Shown: piece by piece, positions 48,319-57,127 of the stretch
Numbering within the stretch: the stretch's first letter is position 1
How the letters are laid out: the number at the start of each line of letters is the position of its first letter
NCBI RefSeq assembly: GCF_000319305.2
Contig: NZ_AMWJ02000001.1
Coordinates: 1,837,001-1,901,000, forward strand
DNA from: Pseudomonas bharatica CSV86
Lineage (GTDB): Bacteria; Pseudomonadota; Gammaproteobacteria; Pseudomonadales; Pseudomonadaceae
Reading direction: 5' to 3'
DNA length: 64,000 nucleotides
The notes under the pieces: generated by a model
Seen by the model: the letters and a program-made list of their open reading frames with translations, nothing else
Databases searched by the model: none
What the model was told of the DNA's origin: nothing
Position numbers and translations under genes: made by a program

Positions 48319-49641
48319 ATGCAATCGTCGTTTTCCCGACTGCCATCCCTTATCGCCCTGAGCGTTCTGCTGCTGGGCTTTGCCTGCACGGCCGACGCCG
48401 GTCGTGTCGAGTTGGGCGCTGCCGCCACCCAGGCGGACCTGACCCTTGGCTGCCTGTACCCGATGACCGAGCGCGCGGCGATCTATGGCCAGGACAGCAT
48501 TGCCGGCATCCAGGTGGCCCTGAGCGAGTTGCAAGGCTTGCGCGAAGCCGGCGAGCAGGTACCGCGGATGCGCGTGATCATCGACGACGACCAGTCCAAG
48601 GCCTCCTACGGCACCGGCCTGGCCCGCGCCTTCATTCGCAAGGACGGCGTGCAGGTGCTGTGCGGCATGGTCTCCTCGGGGGTAGCGATCGCCGTGAGCC
48701 AGTTGGCCCGGGAACAGAAGGTGCTGATGATCGGCACCGATCACGCCTCGTCGCGCATGAGCCTGGAAAACGGCCACCGCTATTACTTCCGGGTGACCAA
48801 CGACACCTGGACCTCCATGGCCGCCGGCGCCCGCTACCTGAAGGACCTGCAGGCCAGGACCGGCTGGACACGCCTGGCCTTCATCGGCCCCGACTACGAA
48901 TACGGCCACGTCTCGCGCGACGACCTGCATGAAGCGCTGCGCCAGCAGGGGGTGAAGTTCGACGACGTCACCGAGCTCTGGCCGCGCCTCTACGAGCCGG
49001 ACTATTCCGCCTATATCGCCGCGCTGGAGCAGGCCAAACCCGACATCATCGTCTCGGCCCTGTGGGGCGGAGATTTCCATGCCTTCGTCAAGCAGGCGGC
49101 CGGCACACGCCTGTTCGAGACCTCGCGCCTGGCCAACTTCGATACCGGTGGCAACTACGACTTCCTTGCCTCCCTTGGCGATAAGGCGCCCCCGGGCCTG
49201 ATCCTGTCCGCCCGGCACCACAACAATTTCCCCGACACAGCGCGCAACCGTGCCTTCGTCGAGCGCTTCCACACCCTGACCGGACGCTTCCCGACCTACG
49301 CCGCGCAAGGCGCCTACACCGGGGTCATGATCCTGGCCAGGGCCAGCCAGAAGGCCGCTGGTGCCACCGATACCGAATCCTTGATCCGCGCCCTCGAAGG
49401 GCTGGAAATCGCCTTGCCGGAAGATCCGCCCGGCTTTGCCTCGCGCATCGACCCGCTGACCCACCAGATCCAGCAGACCCAGGCGGTCGGTACGCCGGTG
49501 CCCAACAACGACTATCCGCCGGCCCGGCTGATGCTCGGAAATTGGCAGCTGTATTCCGCCGAGGAACTGCAACCCGATCCGGCCACGCGTGCCCGGCGTT
49601 TGGCCCAACAGATCCGTAACCCCGAGGGGCACGCCCCTTAG
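48319..49641 (+). CDS. Amide/urea-type periplasmic binding protein 1
   Basis: A 440-residue type I periplasmic binding protein of the LivJ/UrtA/AmiC group. The Sec signal is MQSSFSRLPSLIALSVLLLG...ADA and the mature domain contains LGCLYPMTERAAIYGQDSIAG and RVIIDDDQSKASYGTG. It is the first gene after the sigma-54 promoter. Ligand is not assigned; UrtA-like proteins bind urea or short amides, but the two dehydrogenase genes in the operon point to an alcohol-bearing compound. Confidence 0.88.
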   Translation: MQSSFSRLPSLIALSVLLLGFACTADAGRVELGAAATQADLTLGCLYPMTERAAIYGQDSIAGIQVALSELQGLREAGEQVPRMRVIIDDDQSKASYGTGLARAFIRKDGVQVLCGMVSSGVAIAVSQLAREQKVLMIGTDHASSRMSLENGHRYYFRVTNDTWTSMAAGARYLKDLQARTGWTRLAFIGPDYEYGHVSRDDLHEALRQQGVKFDDVTELWPRLYEPDYSAYIAALEQAKPDIIVSALWGGDFHAFVKQAAGTRLFETSRLANFDTGGNYDFLASLGDKAPPGLILSARHHNNFPDTARNRAFVERFHTLTGRFPTYAAQGAYTGVMILARASQKAAGATDTESLIRALEGLEIALPEDPPGFASRIDPLTHQIQQTQAVGTPVPNNDYPPARLMLGNWQLYSAEELQPDPATRARRLAQQIRNPEGHAP

Positions 49642-49679
49642 CCCGTCCCTTAACCCGTAAAGCCCGCAATGGAAACGCC

Positions 49680-51002
49680 ATGAATAACTACAAGAAACGC
49701 CTCCAGCAACACTGCAAGACCCTGCCACTGGCCCTGGCCATCGCTGCCGCCGGCTTCAACGGCGCGGCCGTTGCCGCCGAGAACGGCAAGTTCCGCATCG
49801 GCGTGGTGACCTTCCTCTCCGGCCCGGCGGCCGGTCCGTTCGGCGAACCGTCGGCCAACGCTGCCAAGGTGCTGGTGGAGGGCCTGAACCAGGGCAAGCT
49901 GCCCGCGCCTTACGACAAGCTCGGCATCAACGGCGCCGAAATCGAGATGGTGATCATCGACGAGGCCGGTGGTGCGGCCAAGCAGGTCGAGGAATTCCGC
50001 AACCTCGTACAGCGCCAGAAGGTCGATGCCGTGGTCGGCTACATCTCGTCCGGCGACTGCCTGGCGATCGCGCCAGTGGCCGAGGAGCTGGGCGCCATGA
50101 CCGTGTTCTACGACTGCGGCACCTCCCAGCTGTTCACCGAAGACAAGACCCCGCAATACGTATTCCGCACCAGCCTCGACGCTGCCGTGGACAACATCGG
50201 TGCCGCCCGCTACCTGGCCAAGACCCGCCCGGACGCCGTGCGTATCGGCGGCATCCAGCAGAACTACGCCTGGGGCCAGGACAGCTGGAGCGACTTCACC
50301 CTGTCCATGGCCCAGGTCATGCCCAAGAGCCAGGTGGTCGAGTCGCAGATGCCCAAGGTCTTCCAGGGCCAGTACGGTGCGGAAATCTCGGCGCTGTCGG
50401 TGAAGCGCCCGGACATCATCCACTCCAGCTTCTGGGGCGGCGACATGGAGGCGCTGGTGCTTCAGGCCAACTCCCGCGGCCTGCTGGAAGATGCCACCGC
50501 CGTGCTGACCTGCGGCGAGTCGGCCCTGGAGCGCTACAAGGACCAGGCCCCCAACGGCATGATCATCGGCGGCCGCGGCCCGTTCGGAGCCTTCGCGCCG
50601 GATAACGCCCTGAACAACTGGTTCACCCGCCAGTACCAGGCTGCCTACAAATCCTCGCCGACCTACCCGGCAAGCAAGATGGCCCAGGCCATCCTCGGCC
50701 TGAAGTTCGCCGCCGAGAACGCCGGTGCCCAAGCCGGCACGGTCCCGGCCCCGCTGGAAATGGCCAAGGCCATGAAGGGCGCCACCTTCGAATCGGTCTC
50801 GGGCACCGTGCAGATGGCCCGTGCCGGCGGCCACCAGGCCATGCAAGGCATCGCCTACGGCGAGTACCACTACGACGCCGCCACCAAGAAGGGCAGCGTG
50901 CAGAACGTCATCGCCTTCTCTGGCGAATGCGTGACCCCGCCGGACGGCACCACCGCCCACGACTGGATCAAGGCCGGTTTCCCGGGCGCCCAGTGCAATT
51001 GA
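49680..51002 (+). CDS. Branched-chain amino acid-type periplasmic binding protein 2
   Basis: A second 440-residue type I binding protein (signal MNNYKKRLQQHCKTLPLALA... cleaved after AVAA; FRIGVVTFLSGPAAGPFGEPSANAA; VIIDEAGGAAKQVEEFRNLV). It is only distantly similar to the first, so the operon may serve two ligands with one permease or use one protein as a sensor. It lies 38 bases after the first binding protein gene. Confidence 0.88.
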   Translation: MNNYKKRLQQHCKTLPLALAIAAAGFNGAAVAAENGKFRIGVVTFLSGPAAGPFGEPSANAAKVLVEGLNQGKLPAPYDKLGINGAEIEMVIIDEAGGAAKQVEEFRNLVQRQKVDAVVGYISSGDCLAIAPVAEELGAMTVFYDCGTSQLFTEDKTPQYVFRTSLDAAVDNIGAARYLAKTRPDAVRIGGIQQNYAWGQDSWSDFTLSMAQVMPKSQVVESQMPKVFQGQYGAEISALSVKRPDIIHSSFWGGDMEALVLQANSRGLLEDATAVLTCGESALERYKDQAPNGMIIGGRGPFGAFAPDNALNNWFTRQYQAAYKSSPTYPASKMAQAILGLKFAAENAGAQAGTVPAPLEMAKAMKGATFESVSGTVQMARAGGHQAMQGIAYGEYHYDAATKKGSVQNVIAFSGECVTPPDGTTAHDWIKAGFPGAQCN

Positions 51003-51070
51003 GCGGCACTTCTTGACCTAACCGTGGCGGCCACTTCCCGGCCGCCACGCTTGCCAAAGGCAGGATCGAA

Positions 51071-51970
51071 ATGATGAGTCTTTATGCGGTGCTGATCGAC
51101 GGCGCCATCTATGCCTCGTGGCTGTTTCTGGTCGCGGCGGGGCTCACCGTCATCTACGGTGTCATGCGCATTCTCAACATGGCCCATGGCAGCTTCTACG
51201 CCATCGGTGCCTATGCCGCCGCCTCGCTGGTGGGCTGGTATTTCAACAACGGGATCGGCCCGGTCTGGGTCGGCTACCTGATGATGCTCGGTTGTGCGCT
51301 TGCCGCAGGCCTGGTCGTCGGCCTGCTGATCGAGCGCGGGCTGCTGCGCTTCATGTACGGCCGCGACGAAGTGCTGATGGTGATCATCACCTACGCGCTG
51401 CTGCTGATCCTCGAAGACGCCATGAAGATGATCTGGGGCGTCAACCCGTACTTCGCCTACCAGCCCTACGCGGAAATGGGCCGCAGCGTGCTGGCCGGGC
51501 TCAAGGTGTCCAACTATGACCTGATGCTGGTCGGCGTTTCCCTGGTGCTGGGCCTGTCGCTATGGCTGTGGCTGGAGCGCACTCACCAGGGCAAGGTCCT
51601 GCGTGCGGTGATCCATGACCGCGAAGTGGCCCAGGCCATGGGCGTCAACGTGCGCCGGGTATTCACCCTGGTGTTCATCCTCGGCACCGTGCTCGGCACC
51701 CTGGCTGGCGCCCTGACCGCCCCGGCGATCTCGGTGGCCCCGGGCATCGGCGTGGAGATCATCGTGTTGGCCTTCGCCGTGGTGGTGATCGGCGGCATGG
51801 GCAGCATCGAGGGCGCCGCCCTGGGCGCCTTGCTGGTGGGCCTGAGCCGTGCGGCGGCGGTGCATTACGCACCGCAATTCGAACTGTTCGTTATCTACGG
51901 CGTGATGGCGCTGGTCCTGGCGGTGCGTCCGCAGGGCCTGTTCGGCCGCGTGCTGGCGAGGAAAATCTGA
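51071..51970 (+). CDS. LivH-type ABC permease
   Basis: A 299-residue inner-membrane permease of the branched-chain amino-acid family: LNMAHGSFYAIGAYAAASL in the first half, the LivH motif GVNVRRVFTLVFILGTVLGTLAGALTAP and GGMGSIEGAALGALLVG near the end. It pairs with the LivM-type permease that starts immediately after it (TGATG overlap). Confidence 0.92.
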   Translation: MMSLYAVLIDGAIYASWLFLVAAGLTVIYGVMRILNMAHGSFYAIGAYAAASLVGWYFNNGIGPVWVGYLMMLGCALAAGLVVGLLIERGLLRFMYGRDEVLMVIITYALLLILEDAMKMIWGVNPYFAYQPYAEMGRSVLAGLKVSNYDLMLVGVSLVLGLSLWLWLERTHQGKVLRAVIHDREVAQAMGVNVRRVFTLVFILGTVLGTLAGALTAPAISVAPGIGVEIIVLAFAVVVIGGMGSIEGAALGALLVGLSRAAAVHYAPQFELFVIYGVMALVLAVRPQGLFGRVLARKI

Positions 51971-52929
51971 TGCGTCTTGATCGAACCGAAACGATTCTGC
52001 TGGGCGTGGCCGTACTGCTCGCCCTCGGCGGCGTGATCGCACCGCAGTGGCTGGTGTTCCTGCTGACCATGGCCCTGGCCAAGTCCATGGTGGTACAGGG
52101 CGTGGTGATGCAGATGCGCGCAGGCCTGGTGACCTTCGGCCAGGGCCTGTACTTCTGCATGGGTGGCTATGCCGTGGGCATGAGCGGGCATTTCCTGGCG
52201 CTCAGCGACCTGCCGACCCTGCTGCTGATCGGCGTGGCCGCAGCAGTGGCGCTGGCGATGCTGCTGGGCCTGTTGATGACCCGCTACCGCGAGATCTTCT
52301 TCGCCATGCTGTCGCTGGCGTTTTCCATGATCCTCTACGGCATGCTGGTGAAAAGCCCGGCCCTGGGCAGCACCGACGGCTTCAACGTCAAGGCCTGGAC
52401 CCTGTTCGGCTGGAGCCCGGCAGCGGGGCAGGCGCCCCTGGCGCTGTTCGTCATCATCGTCGCGGCCAGCGCCGTGCTCGCCGTACTTTTGCACCGCTAC
52501 GGGCGCAGCAGCGCCGGGGCGATGTGCGAGGCGATCCGCGAGAACGAAGTGCGGGTCGAATACCTCGGCCAGTCACCGCGCTGGGTGCTGTACATGAACT
52601 ATGTCGCCGCTGCCGGGGTATCGGCGCTGGGCGGTGGCTTCATGGCCGTGGCCGCCGGGCACATCGACCCGGAAATGGCCTACTGGATCACTTCCGGCGA
52701 GTTCGTCTTCATCGCCTTGCTCGGCGGCACGGCCCATGTGGCGGCGCCGATCATCGCCGCGATCCTGTTCGCCGTGGTGCGTACCTATGCCATCGAGCTG
52801 GTGCCCCATAGCTGGCAGATGATCCTCGGCATCACCCTGCTGGCAATCATCGTGTTCCTGCCCAAGGGGCTGTGGAGCCTGTTCAGTGGCCAGGCCCGCC
52901 GGGCCAAAGCCGTGGAGGCCAAGGCATGA
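51970..52929 (+). CDS. LivM-type ABC permease
   Basis: A 319-residue permease with the LivM layout: LVTFGQGLYFCMGGYAVGMSGHFLAL in the first half, AIRENEVRVEYLGQSPRW in the cytoplasmic loop and GGTAHVAAPIIAAILFAVVRTY. The stop overlaps the ATG of the next ATPase gene. Confidence 0.92.
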   Translation: MRLDRTETILLGVAVLLALGGVIAPQWLVFLLTMALAKSMVVQGVVMQMRAGLVTFGQGLYFCMGGYAVGMSGHFLALSDLPTLLLIGVAAAVALAMLLGLLMTRYREIFFAMLSLAFSMILYGMLVKSPALGSTDGFNVKAWTLFGWSPAAGQAPLALFVIIVAASAVLAVLLHRYGRSSAGAMCEAIRENEVRVEYLGQSPRWVLYMNYVAAAGVSALGGGFMAVAAGHIDPEMAYWITSGEFVFIALLGGTAHVAAPIIAAILFAVVRTYAIELVPHSWQMILGITLLAIIVFLPKGLWSLFSGQARRAKAVEAKA

Positions 52930-53696
52930 GCTGCATTCTGGAAACCCGTGGTCTGTACAAGGAATTCGGCGCGGTCACCGCGGCGAAGGATGTCAACGTG
53001 CGCATCGCCAAGGGCGAGGTGGTGGGGGTGATCGGCTCCAACGGTGCCGGCAAGACCACCTTCATCAACATGGTCACCGGCTACCTCAAGCCGAGCCGTG
53101 GCGAAATCCTCTTCAACCAGCAATCGATCATCGGCCGCACGCCGCGGGCGATCACCCGCGCCGGCATGGCCCGTTCGTTCCAGGTGGCCCAACTGTTCCC
53201 GGAACTGACGGTGCTGGACAACCTGCTGATCGCCCTGGCCGCTGCCGAATCGCCGTTCCCGTCGCTGTTGCGGCCGCTGCGCAGCGACGCGCGGATTGCC
53301 CGCGCCGAGGCGATCCTTGGCGAGTTCAGCATCCTCGATTGGCGCGACAGCAAGGTCACCGCCGTGCCCCAGGGCGTGCGCAAGCTGATCGACATCGCCA
53401 TGGCCCTGATCGGCGACCCGCAGATGCTCCTGCTGGACGAACCCACCAGCGGCGTCAGCGCCGAGGAGAAGACCCAACTGATGGACACGGTGATGCAGGT
53501 GGTGTCGCGCCACCAGGTCACGGTGCTGTTCGTCGAACACGATATGGACGTGGTGCGCCGCTACGTGTCGCGCATCCTCGCCTTCTACAGCGGTGAGGTG
53601 CTGGCCGACGGCCCGCCCGAGGACGTCCTGGCCAATGCCCGGGTCCAGGAGCTGGTCACCGGTGGTCACAAGGCGCACAAGGGAGCACACGCATGA
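52926..53696 (+). CDS. LivG-type ABC ATPase
   Basis: A 256-residue ATPase: Walker A GSNGAGKTTFINMVTGYLKP, Walker B MLLLDEPTSGVS and the switch VEHDMDVV. The signature motif is unusual: VPQGVRKLIDIAMAL replaces the standard LSGGQ-like sequence of LivG. ATG 52926 overlaps the permease stop and its own stop overlaps the next gene. Confidence 0.9.
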   Translation: MSCILETRGLYKEFGAVTAAKDVNVRIAKGEVVGVIGSNGAGKTTFINMVTGYLKPSRGEILFNQQSIIGRTPRAITRAGMARSFQVAQLFPELTVLDNLLIALAAAESPFPSLLRPLRSDARIARAEAILGEFSILDWRDSKVTAVPQGVRKLIDIAMALIGDPQMLLLDEPTSGVSAEEKTQLMDTVMQVVSRHQVTVLFVEHDMDVVRRYVSRILAFYSGEVLADGPPEDVLANARVQELVTGGHKAHKGAHA

Positions 53697-54340
53697 GCCT
53701 GGAAATCCGCAACCTCAATGTCTCCATCGAGTCGGTGCCGATCCTGCACAACGTCTCGCTCAACGTCGGCGCCGGGCAGATGGTCGGCCTGATCGGCCAT
53801 AACGGCGCCGGCAAGACCACCCTGATCCGCACCCTGATGGGCCTGCTCGAGGCCGATTCCGGCTCGATCCGCTTCAACGACAGCGACCTGCGCGCCCAGC
53901 CCGGCCACCAGCGCGCGGCGGCGGGGATCAGCTACCTGCCGGAAGACCGCCGGCTGATCCCGGCGCTGACCGTGGAGGAGAACATCCTCCTGCCGGTCTG
54001 GGCCAACAAACTGCCCGGCAGCGCCGAACGGCTGGAGTGGGTCTACAGCCTGATTCCGGAAATTGCCCAGTTCCGCGAACGCCGGGCCATGCAACTGTCC
54101 GGCGGGCAGCAGAAGCTGGTGGCCCTGGCCCGGGCGTTGATGCCCGGCCAGCGCCTGCTGATTCTCGATGAACCCTTCGAAGGCGTGGCCCCGGTGCTGT
54201 CCCGTCGCCTGAGCGAAGTGATCGCCAGGCTCGGCGACGAAGGCCTGTGCGTGCTGATCTCCGAATCCGATGACACCCATTCCGCTGACCTGGTCGATGC
54301 CGTCTACCGCATCGAGCGCGGCAGCGTACAAGCAGGATAA
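53693..54340 (+). CDS. LivF-type ABC ATPase
   Basis: A 215-residue ATPase with Walker A GHNGAGKTTLI, a regular LSGGQQKLVALARAL signature, and Walker B LLILDEPFEGVAPVL. The LivG partner above lacks a normal signature, so only one of the two ATP sites may have a full consensus. It is shorter than the usual 230-residue LivF because the C-terminal tail is trimmed. Confidence 0.9.
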   Translation: MSLEIRNLNVSIESVPILHNVSLNVGAGQMVGLIGHNGAGKTTLIRTLMGLLEADSGSIRFNDSDLRAQPGHQRAAAGISYLPEDRRLIPALTVEENILLPVWANKLPGSAERLEWVYSLIPEIAQFRERRAMQLSGGQQKLVALARALMPGQRLLILDEPFEGVAPVLSRRLSEVIARLGDEGLCVLISESDDTHSADLVDAVYRIERGSVQAG

Positions 54341-54346
54341 GAAGCC

Positions 54347-55501
54347 ATGTCGAACTTTACCTTTGAAACCACGCCACGGGTGATCTGCGAAGTGGATGGC
54401 GCCTTGCGCCTGGGTACGCTGTGCCGCGAACTGGGGGCCCGCCGGGTGCTGCTGGTCAGCGATCCCGGGCTGCACAAAGCCGGCCTGCTGGACGCGCCGA
54501 TGCAAGCGCTGCGCGAAGCGGGTGTTGACGTGACGCTGTACAGCGACGTACAGGCCGATCCGCCAGAGGCCTCGGTACTTGATGCCGTGGCAGCCGGGCG
54601 CGGCTGTAGCGCCCAGGCGGTGATCGGCCTGGGTGGCGGCAGCTCGCTGGACACCGCCAAGCTGGTGGCGCTGCTCTGTGGTCGCGAGCAGAAGCTGGAG
54701 GACATCTACGGCATCAACCTGGCCCAGGGGCCGCGCCTGCCGCTGATCCAGGTGCCGACCACGGCCGGGACCGGTTCGGAAGTCACCGCAGTGGCCATCG
54801 TCACCACCCCGAGCCACGAGAAAAAAGGTGTGGTCAGCCCGCTGCTGTACCCGGATATCGCCCTGCTCGATGCGCGCCTGACCGTCGGCCTGCCGGCGGC
54901 GGTCAGTGCCATGACCGGCGTGGATGCCATGGTCCATGCCATTGAGGCCTATACCAGCCTGCACAAGAAGAACGTGCTTTCCGATGGCCTGGCCGTGCAG
55001 GCACTGCGCCTGCTGGCCGGCAACCTGGACCGCGTGCTCGCCGAGCCGGGCGACCTCAAGGCCCGCTCCGACATGCTGCTGGGCTCGATGCTGGCCGGCA
55101 TGGCCTTCGCCAACGCCCCGGTGGCGGCAGTGCATGCGCTGGCCTACCCGCTGGGCGGGCATTTCCACGTGCCCCACGGCCTGAGCAATGCGCTGGTGCT
55201 GGTGCCGGTGCTGAACTTCAATCGCAGCGCCGCGCAGGACCTGTATGCCGAGCTGGCGCCAAGCGTGTTGCCCGGGCAGCGTTTCGACAGCCCGGCGGCA
55301 GCCTGCGATGCCTTTATCGGCTTCATCACGGCGCTGGTCGAGCGCATGCCGTTTGCCCAGCGCCTGGCCGAAGTTGGGGTCACCGAGGAGGACCTCGACC
55401 GCCTCAGCGACGATGCGATGAAGGTCCAGCGCCTGCTGGTCAACAATCCGCGTCCGGTCACCCGTGACGATGCGCGGGCCATCTATGCCTCGGTGTTGTG
55501 A
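54347..55501 (+). CDS. Iron-containing alcohol dehydrogenase 1
   Basis: A 384-residue group III (iron-type) alcohol dehydrogenase: GGGSSLDTAKLVALL, PTTAGTGSEVTAVAIV, and the metal histidine segments DAMVHAIEAYTS and HALAYPLGGHFHVPHGLSNA. It oxidises an alcohol with NAD(P). Seven bases after the last transporter gene, it is clearly in the same operon, which suggests that the imported compound carries or yields an alcohol group. Confidence 0.92.
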   Translation: MSNFTFETTPRVICEVDGALRLGTLCRELGARRVLLVSDPGLHKAGLLDAPMQALREAGVDVTLYSDVQADPPEASVLDAVAAGRGCSAQAVIGLGGGSSLDTAKLVALLCGREQKLEDIYGINLAQGPRLPLIQVPTTAGTGSEVTAVAIVTTPSHEKKGVVSPLLYPDIALLDARLTVGLPAAVSAMTGVDAMVHAIEAYTSLHKKNVLSDGLAVQALRLLAGNLDRVLAEPGDLKARSDMLLGSMLAGMAFANAPVAAVHALAYPLGGHFHVPHGLSNALVLVPVLNFNRSAAQDLYAELAPSVLPGQRFDSPAAACDAFIGFITALVERMPFAQRLAEVGVTEEDLDRLSDDAMKVQRLLVNNPRPVTRDDARAIYASVL

Positions 55502-55513
55502 GGGCCGCTCGCG

Positions 55514-56668
55514 ATGAACCATGAATTCAGAAGCGTGCCGCGCATCGTCTGCGCGGCGGGGAGCCTGGGCAGCATCGGCGAGGTGTTCGCCGGGCTGGGG
55601 GCGGGGCGGGTGCTGCTGGTCTGTGATCCGGGCATCGTCAAGCTGGGCTTTGCCGCCACGGCCGTAGCGGCGCTGGAAGCGGCAGGCTGCCAGGTGGCGG
55701 TGTTCGACCAGGTAGTGGCGGATCCGCCGGTTGCCGTGGTCAGGCAGGCGGTTGAGCGGGGACGGGAATTCGCCGCCGATGGCGTGCTGGGCCTGGGCGG
55801 CGGCAGCTCGCTGGATGCGGCCAAGCTGGTAGCCTTGCTGGTCAACAGCGAACAGCCTCTGGAGGACCTGTACGGCACCGACAAAGCCCAAGGGCGGCGC
55901 GTACCGCTGGTGCTGGTGCCGACCACGGCGGGCACCGGCTCGGAAGTGACCTGGGTCTCGGTGATTACCGACGAACAGCAGCGCAAGCAGGCGGTGTACT
56001 CGGCGCAACTGATGCCGGACGTAGCGCTGCTCGACCCCGAACTGACCCTCGGCCTGCCGGCGCAGGTCACGGCCGCCACCGGGCTGGACGCCATGGTGCA
56101 TGCCATCGAGGCCTACACCAGCCGCACGCGCAAGAACCCCATCTCCGATGGCCTGGCGACCACCGCGCTAAGGTTGCTCGGTGGCAACCTGCGCAAGGTG
56201 CTGGCGGACGGTCGCGACGTGGCGGCGCGGGAAGCGATGCTGCAAGGTTCGCTGATGGCCGGGATGGCCTTCGTCAACGCCTCGGTGGCGGCCATCCATG
56301 GGTTGGCCTATCCGTTGGGGGCGCGGTTCCATATTCCCCATGGGCATGCCAATGCGCTGGTCATGGCGCCGATGATCCGCTTCAACCTGGAAGCGGCACG
56401 TGGGCTGTATGCGGAACTGGCGGGGCATCTGTTGCCGGGAGCGGTGTTTGCTGACGAAGGGGCTGCGGCCGAAGCCTTTGTCCAGGCTATCGAAGGGCTG
56501 GTGCGCGACAGCGGGCTGGAACTGCGCTTGTCGGAGCTTGGCGTGGATGAAGCGGCGATCCCGGGCATGGCCGGGGATGTGGTCGGCGGGTTGCAGCGGC
56601 TGATCGACAGCAATCCGCGGGATATGGATGTGGGGGAGGTTGAGGCGATCTATCGCGGGATTTACTAA
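55514..56668 (+). CDS. Iron-containing alcohol dehydrogenase 2
   Basis: A second dehydrogenase of exactly the same length (384 residues) and domain order as the gene 12 bases upstream (GGGSSLDAAKLVALL, PTTAGTGSEVTWVSVI, DAMVHAIEAYTS, HGLAYPLGARFHIPHGHANA). It is a tandem paralogue, possibly with a different alcohol preference. Metal ligands are conserved in both. Confidence 0.92.
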   Translation: MNHEFRSVPRIVCAAGSLGSIGEVFAGLGAGRVLLVCDPGIVKLGFAATAVAALEAAGCQVAVFDQVVADPPVAVVRQAVERGREFAADGVLGLGGGSSLDAAKLVALLVNSEQPLEDLYGTDKAQGRRVPLVLVPTTAGTGSEVTWVSVITDEQQRKQAVYSAQLMPDVALLDPELTLGLPAQVTAATGLDAMVHAIEAYTSRTRKNPISDGLATTALRLLGGNLRKVLADGRDVAAREAMLQGSLMAGMAFVNASVAAIHGLAYPLGARFHIPHGHANALVMAPMIRFNLEAARGLYAELAGHLLPGAVFADEGAAAEAFVQAIEGLVRDSGLELRLSELGVDEAAIPGMAGDVVGGLQRLIDSNPRDMDVGEVEAIYRGIY

Positions 56669-56693
56669 CCCCTTTCCAGCATCACCGCAAAAC

Positions 56694-57102
56694 CCTGTGG
56701 GAGCTGGCTTGCCAGCGATGACGATGGTGAATTCACTACCGCGATCGCTGGCAAGCCAGCTCCCACAGGGACGGTGCAAAGCTGGGCCGGCCGGTGGACA
56801 ACCGCGTGCTGGTGGGGATGCTGGAGAATGTATGAAGGCATCTGCGGCTTGCACACACACCTGTGGGAGCTGGCTTGCCAGCGATGACGATGGTGAATTC
56901 ACTACCGCGATCGCTGGCAAGCCAGCTCCCACAGGGACGGTGCAAAGCTGGGCCGGCCGGTGGACAACCGCGTGCTGGTGGGGATGCTGGAGAATGTATG
57001 AAGGCATCTGCGGCTTGCACACACTCCTGTGGGAGCTGGCTTGCCAGCGATGACGATGGTGAACTCACTACCGCTATCGCTGGCAAGCCAGCTCCCACAG
57101 GG
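56694..57102. repeat. Tandem array of REP pairs, 166-base period
   Basis: Three inverted REP pairs begin at 56694, 56860 and 57026, exactly 166 bases apart. Each pair has the spacer ATGGTGAA(T/C)TCACTACCGC. The two linkers between pairs (GGGACGGTGCAAAGCTGGGC ... GGCTTGCACACAC) are almost identical. The third pair ends before the TonB receptor gene. The repeat arose by duplication of REP plus linker. It fills the whole gap 56669-57127. Confidence 0.92.
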
Positions 57103-57127
57103 TCAGGTGTCAAGCTTCGGTTCAGCG

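Noticed and set aside
53666..56101. 811-codon minus-strand frame across LivF and dehydrogenase genes
   Set aside because: Antisense shadow; both plus-strand genes carry conserved motifs.
56694..57102. CRISPR-like periodic repeat
   Set aside because: The repeats are long inverted REP pairs with nearly identical linkers, not short direct repeats with unique spacers, and there are no cas genes.
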